64,000 nucleotides of DNA from Acidobacteriota bacterium (GTDB taxonomy: Bacteria > Acidobacteriota > Terriglobia > Terriglobales > Acidobacteriaceae): assembly GCA_021778845.1 (NCBI GenBank), contig JAJYBU010000009.1, forward strand, positions 52,611 to 116,610, given 5' to 3'. The notes under the pieces were generated by a model. That model saw nothing but the letters and a program-made list of their open reading frames with translations, ran no database searches and was not told the DNA's origin. Shown in pieces: positions 51,237 through 59,731 of the stretch (the first letter of the stretch is position 1; each line of letters begins with the position of its first letter). The position numbers and the translations under genes are program-made.

Positions 51237-52580
51237 TCAAAAAATGAAGCGTGCAAGTAGATAGACCGTATTATTGTCACTCGCATTGCGCCCCGCGCCA
51301 TCATAGTTCGTGGATCCACCGTTGAAGCGGGTGTACCCGGTATATTGCACGGCGAGGTCCACGTTCTGCAAGGGCCAGTAGGACAGGTTGGCGATGTATC
51401 CAGCGCTGTGCGGGCTGCTGCTGGCGCTGCCGGAGATTGCGGCTGGAGCGTACAGAAATGGGTCGGATGTTCCTGTGGTATCGAACATTCCAAAAGCTCC
51501 TGAGTAGCGGTCGCCAAAGTGGTACTCGACGTTGGCGTTGCCCGAGTTCAGCTTATGGTCGATCGCCTCTCCCGGATTGGCGGCTGCCGTTGCCGCCAGG
51601 GAAGCCGTCTCGTGGATGAAGGTGCCACGCACGGTGAGCGTATCTTTCCGATGGATGGTCAGGTCGTACTGAAGGTCCGGACCAAAGTCTGTGTAGGTAT
51701 CCTGGGGTCCCGTGACTGCTCCCGGGGTGGAAGCGACGTGCATGCCGTAGGCGCCGACTTCAAGATCATACTTGGCTCCAACCTGCTGCCATGCCGCTCG
51801 CCAGTAGGGCGCAACGCCGCGGATGTTGTAGCTGGCACCCTGCCCGTTCGTCGGCTGAGAGCTTCCAATGTGATCGGAACGGTACACCGTCAGGTCCCCG
51901 TAGAGATGCTTGTCCCACATGGCGTAACCACCGATGCCTGCGACGTCCTCAGCAAGCAATCCGTTTATGATCGGTGCGGCCGCCGGCGTCGGCGCCGAAT
52001 CGGAAGCGATGAACGGATAGCCCCATGCCGGCGTATCATTCCACAGATCTTCAAGGGTGGGATTGTTGTTCAACGTGATGCCGTAGACGAAATCCTTCCC
52101 CCCAACCTTGGCGGTGTTGGCATAGCGGATATCGGTGTTATCCATGCCGAAGTGGTCGGCCTGCGCATCGTAGGTCACCTGCAGAAAGCTGCCGAGGTGG
52201 TCTCCCCATGCACCAGCGAGGAAGAGCGATACGTCCTGCGGAAACTCGAAGTTGCCATTCTGCGTCCCAGGCTGCGCTGCCTTCGTGCTGTCGAACGAGG
52301 TCTCAAACCAGGCGCCGAGCGGCAGTACCTGCAGCAGGTTCATCGGAGCGTAGCGCTGGCTGGATGCGGCCGAAATGAGGTCGCGGTTGGCTGCCCGGTT
52401 GACGTACCCGAGAAGCTTGAATTGCCGGCCTGCGTCATTCAACTCCGGTGGCGTCGTGTGGCAGCCAGTGCAGGGTAAGCCAGTCTGGCGCGCGTAGCTG
52501 GGAAGCGCGTGGGCCCTGGGGGCGAAACCACCCAGTGCAAGCATTCCCGCTACTACAGAAAGCACAATTGTACGTCTCAT
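51237..52580 (-). CDS. Cyc2-like cytochrome-porin fusion
   Basis: 447 aa from ATG at 52580, with GGAGG five bases upstream; ATG at 52592 is the alternative. Signal peptide to about AHA (residue 25), then 'LPSYARQTGLPCTGCHTTPP' with Cys37, Cys40 and His41, and 'ELNDAGRQFKLLGYVN'. This ARQTG-CxxCH-x-P-x-LN-x-GR-x-FK-x2-GY block closely resembles the start of Cyc2, the outer-membrane iron oxidase. The remaining ~390 residues are amphipathic beta strands and end 'NTVYLLARFIF', a barrel-type terminal Phe. It is the first gene of the respiratory operon. Cyc2 activity is inferred; related porin-cytochromes of unknown donor exist. Confidence 0.78.
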   Translation of the reverse strand: MRRTIVLSVVAGMLALGGFAPRAHALPSYARQTGLPCTGCHTTPPELNDAGRQFKLLGYVNRAANRDLISAASSQRYAPMNLLQVLPLGAWFETSFDSTKAAQPGTQNGNFEFPQDVSLFLAGAWGDHLGSFLQVTYDAQADHFGMDNTDIRYANTAKVGGKDFVYGITLNNNPTLEDLWNDTPAWGYPFIASDSAPTPAAAPIINGLLAEDVAGIGGYAMWDKHLYGDLTVYRSDHIGSSQPTNGQGASYNIRGVAPYWRAAWQQVGAKYDLEVGAYGMHVASTPGAVTGPQDTYTDFGPDLQYDLTIHRKDTLTVRGTFIHETASLAATAAANPGEAIDHKLNSGNANVEYHFGDRYSGAFGMFDTTGTSDPFLYAPAAISGSASSSPHSAGYIANLSYWPLQNVDLAVQYTGYTRFNGGSTNYDGAGRNASDNNTVYLLARFIF

Positions 52581-52592
52581 GATCCTCCTCAT

Positions 52593-53155
52593 AACTCACA
52601 AACAATGTCTAAAAGCGCTACAGGAAATTCGGTTGCTCCGTCGTGGCGGAACGACTCCTGAAACTCCCACCCATGCCACGGGAGAGAGTAGCGTAGGGTT
52701 ATCTTGCAGGATGGCCCGAAGGACCGTATGTGACGGGAATCACCAACTAATTTCAGGGATGTGTTCAACGTACCCGCGGACGTCACGGACGGAGTTGTCC
52801 ACCCCACCCAGCTAAACCGATTCAGTCAATAAATACGTGCCTGAAAGCAATGCGCAGAAGATGCGGAGACGGAGAGTGGTGAGCGTCCCAATCAAGCTAA
52901 GATGACAGAATTGTCATCTTGCATTCGACGGCTAATTTCGCTCCGTACTTTAGCCGGTCGCGTCGATAGGAGCGGGGCAACCGAGGCAGCACAACACAAG
53001 GGCGGATGCGCCCCGCCCCTGCTCGCACCATCTCCCTGTTTGGCGAATCCGCTGAGACGGCGATGGTCACAAGGGGGCTACTCCGCGCCGGTGATGACGC
53101 AGAAGGGGTTGCGGGCCAGCCAACGGACAGGCGGGGGCGGGCAAATACGGTGGCG
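52593..53155. other. Regulatory gap upstream of the cytochrome-porin gene
   Basis: About 560 bases between the cytochrome-porin gene and the end of the PHP gene. It holds the palindrome at 52899-52920, a GC-rich imperfect inverted repeat near 52970-53030 (GGAGCGGGGC ... GCCCCGCCCC), and no convincing coding potential. It should hold the promoter of the respiratory operon. I cannot fix -10/-35 boxes. Confidence 0.45.
52899..52920. promoter_or_regulatory. Perfect operator-like palindrome
   Basis: Arms AAGATGACA (52899-52907) and TGTCATCTT (52912-52920) around GAAT. The inner TGACA-N4-TGTCA half-sites look like a dimeric repressor or activator site. It lies ~320 bases before the cytochrome-porin start. 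It is not the FNR (TTGAT-N4-ATCAA) consensus. Confidence 0.5.
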
Positions 53156-54316
53156 CTAAGCCTTCTGGGGGCTCAGAGCCATGCGCAGTGCCTGTCGATC
53201 ATTCCACGCCAGGCGCAGGCTGCTCGACAGGGGGCCGCGGCCAAGAAGCCGTACTCCGCCAAGAATGTACCGCGCGAAGATGGGTGCACGACCGTCCCCG
53301 GGCCACAGCTGAGAGATGGGCCGGATGACACCATTGGCGTCCGGGTGATAGACGCGATCGTCCCAGTTGCGCGTCCCCTCCGGGAAGTCCGGATAGTGGC
53401 GGATCACGTCCAGCGTCGACTCGAGGATGCGGTACTTCCACGACACGGCATAGGAGGGCATGAAGAGGATGTGGCTGCGGTGCTCGCGGCGTACTTCGTG
53501 GACGAACTCCTCGAAGCTGGTGGCGTGCGTCAGGTTGGTGTTCGCATTGGGCTGGACGCCGTGGCGGTCACCGCCGCTGATCAGCAGTTGTTGCCACTGC
53601 TGCGCAAGCTCCTGCACGGCCCGGTTCTCCTGCCAGCCACGCAGGCCGTTCAACTCCATGGCATGGATGAAGTGGCCGCAGTTGGTCATAAACTCGTGGA
53701 TGCAGAAGCGATGTCGCTCGTCACCAACCTTATTCAAGTCCCACACCGGATGATTGAAGACGATCAACACGTTCGGCAGATCATTCAATTCCGAGAGAAG
53801 TTCCTTGAGTCGCACCATCGACGGCGAGGCGGTGAAGGTAGCGAAGGTTTGCATCCATGCCGTCGCCGTGGTGCCGGGCAGATTATGGATGCCGAGATGA
53901 AAGAGCGAGTCGCGGTAGGGCACGGTCCACTCGACCGAGATGGGGACGTGGCTCGCCCGGGGAGTCGAACGCAGCAGGGTCGGCGCCTGAATGTCGTCGT
54001 GGTCTGTGATGGAAACCAGCGCAGGGAGCTGGAGGTGATCCTCAATCTGGCGGCGCTCGAGATCGAAGGCCAACTGCGGCGACAGCGGCGGCGTCCAATA
54101 ACTGGCCTTGTAGTTAAGCTCAAAACCCAGCTTGCGGCAGTAGCGCTCGCGATTGGCAAAGATGGGGCGCAGCACTCTGAAGTCGTTCCCCATCTCGGCG
54201 AGAAAGCCGAGGGTCTCCTTCGACATGCAAGTGTGACTGTGAAGAGATACGCCAGAAGCGAAACCGCGTGAGGCGTTTCGTTTGCGCCAGGCATAAGAGA
54301 TGCTTAGTTTTTGAAT
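53156..54316 (-). CDS. PHP-domain metal-dependent phosphoesterase, probable ATT start
   Basis: 386 aa if it starts at ATT 54316. The first ATG (54226) lies just after the codons for 'VSLHSHTC', which is the first PHP metal motif (HxH), so starting there would remove two ligands. No ATG, GTG or TTG lies between the upstream in-frame TGA and that motif; ATT 54316 (or ATC 54301) is the only usual rare start. Further motifs: 'LVSITDHDDI' near 100, 'VFNHPVWDLN' near 190, 'LISGGDRHG' near 250. PHP proteins hydrolyse phosphoesters with two or three metals. The substrate is unknown. It is divergent from the glycosyltransferase. Confidence 0.7.
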   Translation of the reverse strand: MQKLSISYAWRKRNASRGFASGVSLHSHTCMSKETLGFLAEMGNDFRVLRPIFANRERYCRKLGFELNYKASYWTPPLSPQLAFDLERRQIEDHLQLPALVSITDHDDIQAPTLLRSTPRASHVPISVEWTVPYRDSLFHLGIHNLPGTTATAWMQTFATFTASPSMVRLKELLSELNDLPNVLIVFNHPVWDLNKVGDERHRFCIHEFMTNCGHFIHAMELNGLRGWQENRAVQELAQQWQQLLISGGDRHGVQPNANTNLTHATSFEEFVHEVRREHRSHILFMPSYAVSWKYRILESTLDVIRHYPDFPEGTRNWDDRVYHPDANGVIRPISQLWPGDGRAPIFARYILGGVRLLGRGPLSSSLRLAWNDRQALRMALSPQKA

Positions 54317-54322
54317 GGTAGC

Positions 54323-54355
54323 CCCCGCTCAGCGGTTGAGTTGCAATGAGCGGGG
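54323..54355. promoter_or_regulatory. Strong hairpin directly upstream of the PHP gene
   Basis: Arms CCCCGCTCA (54323-54331) and TGAGCGGGG (54347-54355) with a 15-base loop, followed on the plus strand by TTTCTT, so it could stop plus-strand transcription. On the minus strand one arm covers the GCGGGGG stretch just before the proposed ATT start and could hide the ribosome site. Confidence 0.6.
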
Positions 54356-54668
54356 TTTCTTATGCCGCGTGGGAGGGGTCCATAGACCACGACCACGAAC
54401 ATTTCCTCTTTATCCCCCTGATCTTCGATCGAGATGGAAGAGGCGAACCTTCTGCATCATGCGCGGTACTGCATGGACTCTCTGTAGATGAGACGAAGCT
54501 ATCATACGTATGTCTACCGCGCTCCGGCATGACATTTCATTCATCGGGCTGTGCCAGCGGCGTGCTTGAGGCGTACGGTCATAGTTGTCAACCACATGCG
54601 AGGACCCTGCGCTCCTATACTCGAGCAGTGAGGACGATTCCCATAACCCGAATCGAGGTGCTGCAAGG

Positions 54669-55871
54669 ATGAGAATTGTCCTGATGACCGAGCCGTTTCT
54701 GCCCAAGATCGACGGCATTGTGACCATGCTGACCAGGACCGTGGAGTGCCTGCGCCGCAGAGGCGACGACGTGCTGATCTTCGCACCCAGCGGCGGCCCG
54801 GCCGAACTCTTTGGAGCGGAGGTCGTCGGGCTGCCTTCCACGCGATTTCCCTTGTATCCGGAGCTCAGGCTGGCCCTTCCTCGCGCTTCCATGCGAGCCA
54901 GATTGAACGCCTTTCGTCCCGACATCGTTCACCTGTTCGAACCCGCGCTCCTGGGCCTCGGAGGGCTTTATTACAGCCAGGTTCTCAAGCTTCCGCTGGT
55001 GATCTCAAGCCACACCAACTTGCCGGCGTATCTCCGCTATTACAAGCTTGGCGCTCTCGAGAGCCTGACCTGGATGCTGATGCGCGAACGGCATCGCCGA
55101 GCCAACTTGAATCTCTGCACATCGACCGTGACGATGAATGATCTTCACATTCATGGAATCAAAGATCTGGCGCTATGGGAGCGAGCGGTCGATTCCACGC
55201 TATTCGCGCCGGGTGCGCGATCTGCCGAGATGCGGAACCGTCTGAGCAACAATGAGCCCGGTAAGCCTCTCCTGCTCTACGTCGGGCGTCTCTCCTCCGA
55301 GAAGGAAATCCCCAGACTTCGCGATGTGCTCCGGGCATTGCCCGAGACTCGATTGGCGATCGTAGGCGATGGTCCCGTACGGCAGGAACTGGAGAAGCTA
55401 TTCCACGGAACGCCGACGGTCTTCACAGGCTACCTGCGAGGCGAAGCCCTGGCCAGCGCCTATGCTTCGGCCGATCTCTTTGTGCTGCCCTCGAAGACCG
55501 AGACGCTCGGCCTGGTACTGCTGGAGGCAATGGCCTCGGGGTGCCCTGTCGTTGCCTGCCGCGCCGGTGGCGTTCCGGATGCGGTGCAGGATGGCGCAAC
55601 CGGCTTCCTGTTCGAACCCACCGATCCGGATGGGCTCGTCCGCACGGTGAAGCATGCTCTGAGCAGCGCGACCGATCTCGACGCCATCCGCGGAAACGCG
55701 CGGCAGGATGTTGAGCAACATAGCTGGGAGGGCGCAACCGACCAATTGCGACAACTCTACGCAGAGACAATCCAGAACTATTCGCCGAACACATCAAGCC
55801 GGCCGGACAACGCCCTCAAGCGACTTGCCATCCGGGCGACACTTGCCACGCTGCGCACGCTGCTGCCTTGA
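54669..55871 (+). CDS. GT4-family glycosyltransferase (MgtA/SQD2-like)
   Basis: 400 aa from ATG at 54669 with GAGGT nine bases upstream; an earlier in-frame start adds a non-conserved tail. N-terminal Rossmann half: 'RIVLMTEPFLPKIDGIVTML' with the Gly-rich donor loop. C-terminal half: 'LLLYVGRLSSEKEIPRLRDV', 'AIVGDGPVRQELEKL', 'LFVLPSKTETLGLVLLEAMA' (EX7E motif region), 'GCPVVACRAGGVPDAVQDG'. The retaining GT-B fold and the 'PKIDGIV' start resemble glycolipid mannosyl- or sulfoquinovosyl-transferases. The acceptor is probably a membrane lipid. No partner gene is adjacent. Confidence 0.88.
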   Translation: MRIVLMTEPFLPKIDGIVTMLTRTVECLRRRGDDVLIFAPSGGPAELFGAEVVGLPSTRFPLYPELRLALPRASMRARLNAFRPDIVHLFEPALLGLGGLYYSQVLKLPLVISSHTNLPAYLRYYKLGALESLTWMLMRERHRRANLNLCTSTVTMNDLHIHGIKDLALWERAVDSTLFAPGARSAEMRNRLSNNEPGKPLLLYVGRLSSEKEIPRLRDVLRALPETRLAIVGDGPVRQELEKLFHGTPTVFTGYLRGEALASAYASADLFVLPSKTETLGLVLLEAMASGCPVVACRAGGVPDAVQDGATGFLFEPTDPDGLVRTVKHALSSATDLDAIRGNARQDVEQHSWEGATDQLRQLYAETIQNYSPNTSSRPDNALKRLAIRATLATLRTLLP

Positions 55872-55917
55872 AGCATCCGCGCAGACTCCGCTCTGGCCCC
55901 AAAGCCGGGCTCTCCCC

Positions 55918-57174
55918 TCAGCGTGTGAACAATCCCAGCGGAACAGCATCTCCCATCGCGCGATACCCCGCAGGCGATGGATGCAGGTGGTCCCCAGAAT
56001 CGTAGGCGGACAGGAGGCGATCGGGATGCGCTGGGTCGCGCACGACCTGATCGAAATCGATCACTGCATCATAGTGGCCGGGCGTTCGAATCCACGCATT
56101 CACGGCTGCGCGGTCCGCCTCGCTCAATGGGCCTGGATGATAGTAATTCGAGCCGGCGTCGGGCGTGATCGTAGCTCCGAACACGCGCAGTCCGTGCGCA
56201 TGCGCCCGCTCAATGATCTGCTGATAGGCTGCAAGCATTCGCTGCACCAGCGCTGCATGTTGTTCGGGCGAGACCTCTCCGTCGCGCGTCAGGCCGCCAA
56301 GATCATTCACGCCCTCGAGCACGATGACCCACCGCACACCCGCAGGCGCGAGCACATCACGATCGAAGCGCGCCAGAGCGTTCGGCCCCAGCCCATCGGT
56401 CAGCAGATGGTTGCCGCCAATTCCCTGGTTTGAAACGCCAACATCTTTCGTGTCGCGCGATCGCTGTAGCCGCGCTGCCAGCACATCGGTCCAACGATCA
56501 TTGCCATTGGTTGTGGCGGCGTGCCCATCCGTAATCGAGTCGCCCAGAGCAACGACGGAAGCAGCGCCGGCGTCTGACGCAACATCAATCCCGGAGAGTT
56601 GGAACCAGTGGTCCACCTTGCCCGGATGCGACAGATTCTGCGCGGCGACCGCATCGCCATGCACGTACCACGTCGTGGAACGAGAGCCGGGATGGCTCGT
56701 CTCGCGCGCAGGCGGCGCATCGAGATGGAACGAAACTGCAAGGTCCGAGAGAGCGCCCACCGGATACGCAATCGGGTCCGACACAAACTCCGCGCCCGCA
56801 GGAATCGTGACATCGCTGGCTCCGGCGAAGCTCAGCGCGCGATCGCTCGCAGGATCAATCGCCGCCGCATCAGGAGCGAGCGGCCGAGCAATGTGCACCG
56901 ACGTAATGTGTAGCGACTCCGGTCCAAACGCATTGGACAGATGCACTCGCAACGCCGTGCCGCCTGCGGAAACGTGCACGATCTCGCGCACGGTGGCATC
57001 GGTCAAATCTGCGGGTGGCAGCGTGTTCTGCGCCTCTGGAATTTGTTGCGACGCTCCCCACGTGGCAACCCAGACCACAGGCTTCGCTCCGGTCTGCGCA
57101 TTCAATCCAGATCCCATCGAACAGGCAGTGAGTACAACCATTGCAAACGTGCGGTGAGCGTGTGTGTTTTTCAT
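55918..57174 (-). CDS. Secreted SGNH/GDSL hydrolase
   Basis: 418 aa with a signal peptide (cleavage near GLNAQ). A ~170-residue beta-sandwich N-terminal domain ('VREIVHVSAGGTALRVHLSN') precedes the SGNH domain. Block I Ser is 'VVALGDSITDGHAATTNGND', block II Gly 'GIGGNHLL', block III Asn 'LEGVNDLGG', block V 'DSGDHLHPSPAGYRAMG' with Asp and His. This layout is common in secreted carbohydrate esterases of acidobacteria. The substrate may be an acylated polysaccharide. No operon partner. Confidence 0.9.
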   Translation of the reverse strand: MKNTHAHRTFAMVVLTACSMGSGLNAQTGAKPVVWVATWGASQQIPEAQNTLPPADLTDATVREIVHVSAGGTALRVHLSNAFGPESLHITSVHIARPLAPDAAAIDPASDRALSFAGASDVTIPAGAEFVSDPIAYPVGALSDLAVSFHLDAPPARETSHPGSRSTTWYVHGDAVAAQNLSHPGKVDHWFQLSGIDVASDAGAASVVALGDSITDGHAATTNGNDRWTDVLAARLQRSRDTKDVGVSNQGIGGNHLLTDGLGPNALARFDRDVLAPAGVRWVIVLEGVNDLGGLTRDGEVSPEQHAALVQRMLAAYQQIIERAHAHGLRVFGATITPDAGSNYYHPGPLSEADRAAVNAWIRTPGHYDAVIDFDQVVRDPAHPDRLLSAYDSGDHLHPSPAGYRAMGDAVPLGLFTR

Positions 57175-57311
57175 CGTGAGATTGTTGTATCTCCAAGAGG
57201 CAAATGGATTTTCACTGCGGGAGAATCTTGCGGTCTCACCTGGAATCTCACCGGGAAATAGAGGGCAGCGCTTCCCATGTACAGACCAAGCGGGTGAAGC
57301 AACTGGTCACG

Positions 57312-57358
57312 TGGTAGGCCCGGAGGGATTTGAACCCCCAACCAAGGGATTATGAGTC
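57312..57358 (-). other. 3' half of a tRNA(CAT): att-type scar
   Basis: On the minus strand the sequence reads from the anticodon loop CTCATAA through 'TCCCTTGGTTGGGGGTTCAA' and 'ATCCCTCCGGGCCTACCA', with T-loop GGTTCAAATCC and encoded CCA. The 5' half, D-arm and matching acceptor strand are absent: the five bases before the loop are CCCGA, where AGGGA is needed to pair. A tRNA 3' end without its 5' half is the usual mark left by a tRNA-targeting integrase. Given the orientation, the inserted element lies to the right. Confidence 0.75.
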
Positions 57359-57376
57359 GGGGCCCAACGCGTAAGT

Positions 57377-57670
57377 CTATGATAATAAAGCGCAATACAG
57401 CGAAGCTTTGCGAAGAGCTAAATCATTGATTAATCGTAGTTTACGAATAACCCACCGAAGTTGACAGCTACTCACGGGTGTACCGCTATTGTACCGAACC
57501 AGTCGAACGTTATAGCCGACTTTGACACCCTCTCCGGTGATCTGCTGGACCTCGGCAGCCAACCGTTCAACCTGTGCGCGGTCATGCTCGGCGACGGTCA
57601 CATCCAGCGCCAGCAAAAACCCGTCGGCATCAACCTGGCTTAGTTTTGTGTTTCGGATCAACAAATACAT
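57377..57670 (-). CDS. Orphan 97-aa reading frame next to the tRNA scar
   Basis: Protein-like middle ('VDADGFLLALDVTVAEHDRA', 'QVERLAAEVQQITGEGVKVG', 'YNVRLVRYNSG') with low-complexity ends. No start context and no known motif. It may be the remains of an element gene. The plus strand of the same bases also has an open frame, so coding strand is not certain. Confidence 0.3.
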   Translation of the reverse strand: MYLLIRNTKLSQVDADGFLLALDVTVAEHDRAQVERLAAEVQQITGEGVKVGYNVRLVRYNSGTPVSSCQLRWVIRKLRLINDLALRKASLYCALLS

Positions 57671-57692
57671 TCACGGTCTTCAGACCGCCCAT

Positions 57693-58340
57693 GCAACGCA
57701 TTAATATCGTGAAGGACTACGTGCGCGGCGAACAACGGCGCACCCGGTAGATGTTCATTCCGCTAACACACACTCCGGGCGAGGCGCAGGCGGACTTTCC
57801 ACCCCAGCGAACCAGAATCGGTTCGCCGGGGACCCCGGACCTTGGCGAAGACATGGTGATGATCGCTCGCGTGGAGCAGAAGGCCCACTACCTGGCGATG
57901 GACTTGCCGCACTCGGATGGTTGCTTCGTCGTGGCGTTTCCGGCCGAGACCTTCGAGGCGTGCCTGGGAGGCCATGTGCGGGCCTTCGCCTACTTCGGTG
58001 GCGTGCCCACGCGGATAGGGACACAGTCAGGTTCTGGTGAAGGGCTTCGTGCATGAAGTGGTGATTGCCTGCGCCAGCAAGGTCATCGCACGACACCAGC
58101 GCAGCTATGAACGCGAGACAGTAGCCTTCGATCCGCTGCACTATCTGGCGCTGCCCGAACAGAAGTCGCGGGCGCTGGACCAGGCGGCTCCACTCGCCAG
58201 TTGGACGGTGCCGGACTGCTTCGCCGTCCTGCGGCGTCTGCTCGAAGCCAGGCTCAAGAAGCATGGCAGCCGCGAGTACCGGGCCCCAATGACAGGTCTT
58301 CGTCACTGGGGTGGGAGTATGTGCAGGTGCTACGTCTGAT
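57693..58340 (+). pseudogene. Decayed IS21-family transposase (istA remnant)
   Basis: Three reading frames join into one IS21 IstA region: 'MQRINIVKDYVRGEQRRTR', then TAG at 57748 where Glu is expected, 'MFIPLTHTPGEAQADFPPQ', 'KAHYLAMDLPHSDGCFV', 'AFPAETFEACLGGHVRAFAY', 'FGGVPTRI', then a shift into 'IARHQRSYERETVAFDPLHY', 'LALPEQKSRALDQAAPLASW', 'LRRLLEARLKKHGSREY', and a second shift before 'EYVQVLRLMET'. N- and C-terminal parts and the istB partner are missing. At least one nonsense change and two frameshifts make it inactive. Confidence 0.85.
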
Positions 58341-58366
58341 GGAGACCTTGACCGCCGCGACTGGAC

Positions 58367-58456
58367 ATGGAGAACGATCCCTACCTGCCACTGGCCCAGG
58401 TCCACACCATCCAGACCGCCGATTCCATGACCCTGCTGACGGAGGCACGCGCATGA
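58367..58456 (+). pseudogene. 3' remnant of an unknown gene after istA
   Basis: 29 codons, 'MENDPYLPLAQVHTIQTADS' then 'MTLLTEARA', ending in a TGA that overlaps the ATG of the next small gene (ATGA at 58453-58456). That coupling suggests it is the tail of a longer native gene that was cut by the IS21 element. Confidence 0.35.
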
Positions 58457-58635
58457 GCAACGATACTTCCAACACCGCCGCTCACACCTCCGATACGCAC
58501 ATGACCGATGACATGCTGGACCCCGAACTCTGCGAGCAATGCAGTGGCGGAATAGTCGAGGAGTGCGATCGCTGTCTCGCCCTGAAGGATGTTGACGCCA
58601 ACGAGCGGGATCTTGACTTTGGCCCGACCACCTGA
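58453..58635 (+). CDS. Small Cys-rich acidic protein
   Basis: 60 aa from ATG at 58453 with GGAGG seven bases upstream. Thr/Asp-rich start ('MSNDTSNTAAHTSDTHMTDD') and a Cys knuckle 'CEQCSGGIVEECDRC' (C-x2-C-x8-C-x2-C), which could bind zinc. Strongly acidic. The family is not recognised. It is within the island-like region. Confidence 0.5.
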   Translation: MSNDTSNTAAHTSDTHMTDDMLDPELCEQCSGGIVEECDRCLALKDVDANERDLDFGPTT

Positions 58636-58652
58636 TCTTTGGAGATCGCAGT

Positions 58653-58934
58653 ATGCCTAAACCTGTTCGCCGCTTTCTGGATTGGGCTGTCATTGGCTCC
58701 TTCTATCTTTCCAACTCTGGCCCTTCAGGCCCTGCTGAGCTTTTTCTTCCTCTGCCTGACGACATCTCCACGTTTCATTGCCCCTCCGGCTATGACAATC
58801 CTGAGTTTGCCGACGGCGGCATAGTCTGCCAACGAGATGAAGGCTTGGACTCGCACCAGTCCTTCCACCACGCGCAACATTACCCCACAGTCAAGCTCCA
58901 ATCTCTGTCCTCGACTCGTTACAACGTCCGGTAA
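58653..58934 (+). CDS. Uncharacterised 93-aa reading frame
   Basis: ATG with a GGAG-type site eight to eleven bases upstream, 17 bases after the Cys-rich gene. Content: 'MPKPVRRFLDWAVIGSFYLS', 'GPAELFLPLPDDISTFHCPS', 'GYDNPEFADGGIVCQRDEG'. No domain is seen and its codon use is less GC-rich than the chromosome to the left. It may be an element gene. Confidence 0.35.
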   Translation: MPKPVRRFLDWAVIGSFYLSNSGPSGPAELFLPLPDDISTFHCPSGYDNPEFADGGIVCQRDEGLDSHQSFHHAQHYPTVKLQSLSSTRYNVR

Positions 58935-59043
58935 ATCTCCACCGTCACGCAATCTCATCCTCCAGGCTCAGTGTCGCGCTACCCGCGACACCGAGCCTTT
59001 TCGTTTTCCCGTGCCAGACCATTACGACTCAGAAGAGAAGCCT

Positions 59044-59334
59044 ATGGCAACGTACTCAGTCGACTGCGAATTGGCGTCGACTCATATCCCAGCACATCCC
59101 GATCGAACCGTCATCGTCCAAACGAATCCCTATAGCGTGTACTTTCGCGAGTTCTCCATCTGTCAGGAGATGCAGCGGTGGGTCAACAAACAGTCGTGGC
59201 AAGACAAGCAGCTGTGGAGCCCATGGATGGCTTCCCTCGCCAATCGTCGTCTTCTTGCGCGTGCGCGCCAGCGCAGCCGCCGTGCGTCTCGGCGGGCCAT
59301 GTGTGAGCAGCAGCAAGATCTGTTGTTTGCGTAA
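59044..59334 (+). CDS. Uncharacterised 96-aa basic protein
   Basis: ATG at 59044 after GAAGAGAAG. 'MATYSVDCELASTHIPAHPD' then 'NPYSVYFREFSICQEMQRWV', 'SWQDKQLWSPWMASLANRRL' and an Arg-rich tail 'ARARQRSRRASRRAM'. Unknown. Neighbours are similarly small orphan genes and IS remains. Confidence 0.4.
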   Translation: MATYSVDCELASTHIPAHPDRTVIVQTNPYSVYFREFSICQEMQRWVNKQSWQDKQLWSPWMASLANRRLLARARQRSRRASRRAMCEQQQDLLFA

Positions 59335-59365
59335 GCGTAACACCATCTCTACAAGGAGGATCTCA

Positions 59366-59518
59366 ATGCCCATCACTCGCCAGCAGGCTTTCACTGCGGC
59401 TAAAGCGTAGCTCAAAGATGCTGCCAACTACCGCCGGCAGACTGGTCAACAGTGCGCTATTCGCACCGATCTGGCCGCTTCGTACATGGTCATGTGGCCG
59501 GTCCGGATTGCTGTATAG
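59366..59518 (+). pseudogene. Small gene broken by an internal stop
   Basis: A strong AAGGAGG stands seven bases before ATG at 59366. Translation gives 'MPITRQQAFTAAKA', TAG at 59408, then in the same frame 'LKDAANYRRQTGQQCAIRTD' and 'LAASYMVMWPVRIAV' to a TAG at 59516. The continuation looks like one helical protein, so TAG probably replaced a sense codon. Confidence 0.5.
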
Positions 59519-59731
59519 CGAGAGTCCTTCGCGACACGCATTCGGCAGTTTTCTGCCCTTTTTGGCGTGGAACGATGGTCAAAAAGATTTGCCGCTGCAC
59601 GCCTTCCGCTAAGGGAGCCTTTGACTCACGATCAAGCCGACCCCCTGGACCGCTTCGCGCGGTAAAGATCCGGATTATGTCTGCCGATACACCTAATGAC
59701 AACCAACATTTGTGCATTCACAAGGAGCACC

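Noticed and set aside
54323..54355. Terminator for a plus-strand gene
   Set aside because: No plus-strand gene ends nearby; it is more likely a leader structure of the minus-strand PHP gene.
57312..57358. Functional tRNA gene
   Set aside because: D-arm, 5' acceptor strand and the 5' anticodon stem do not pair, so only a 3' half is present.
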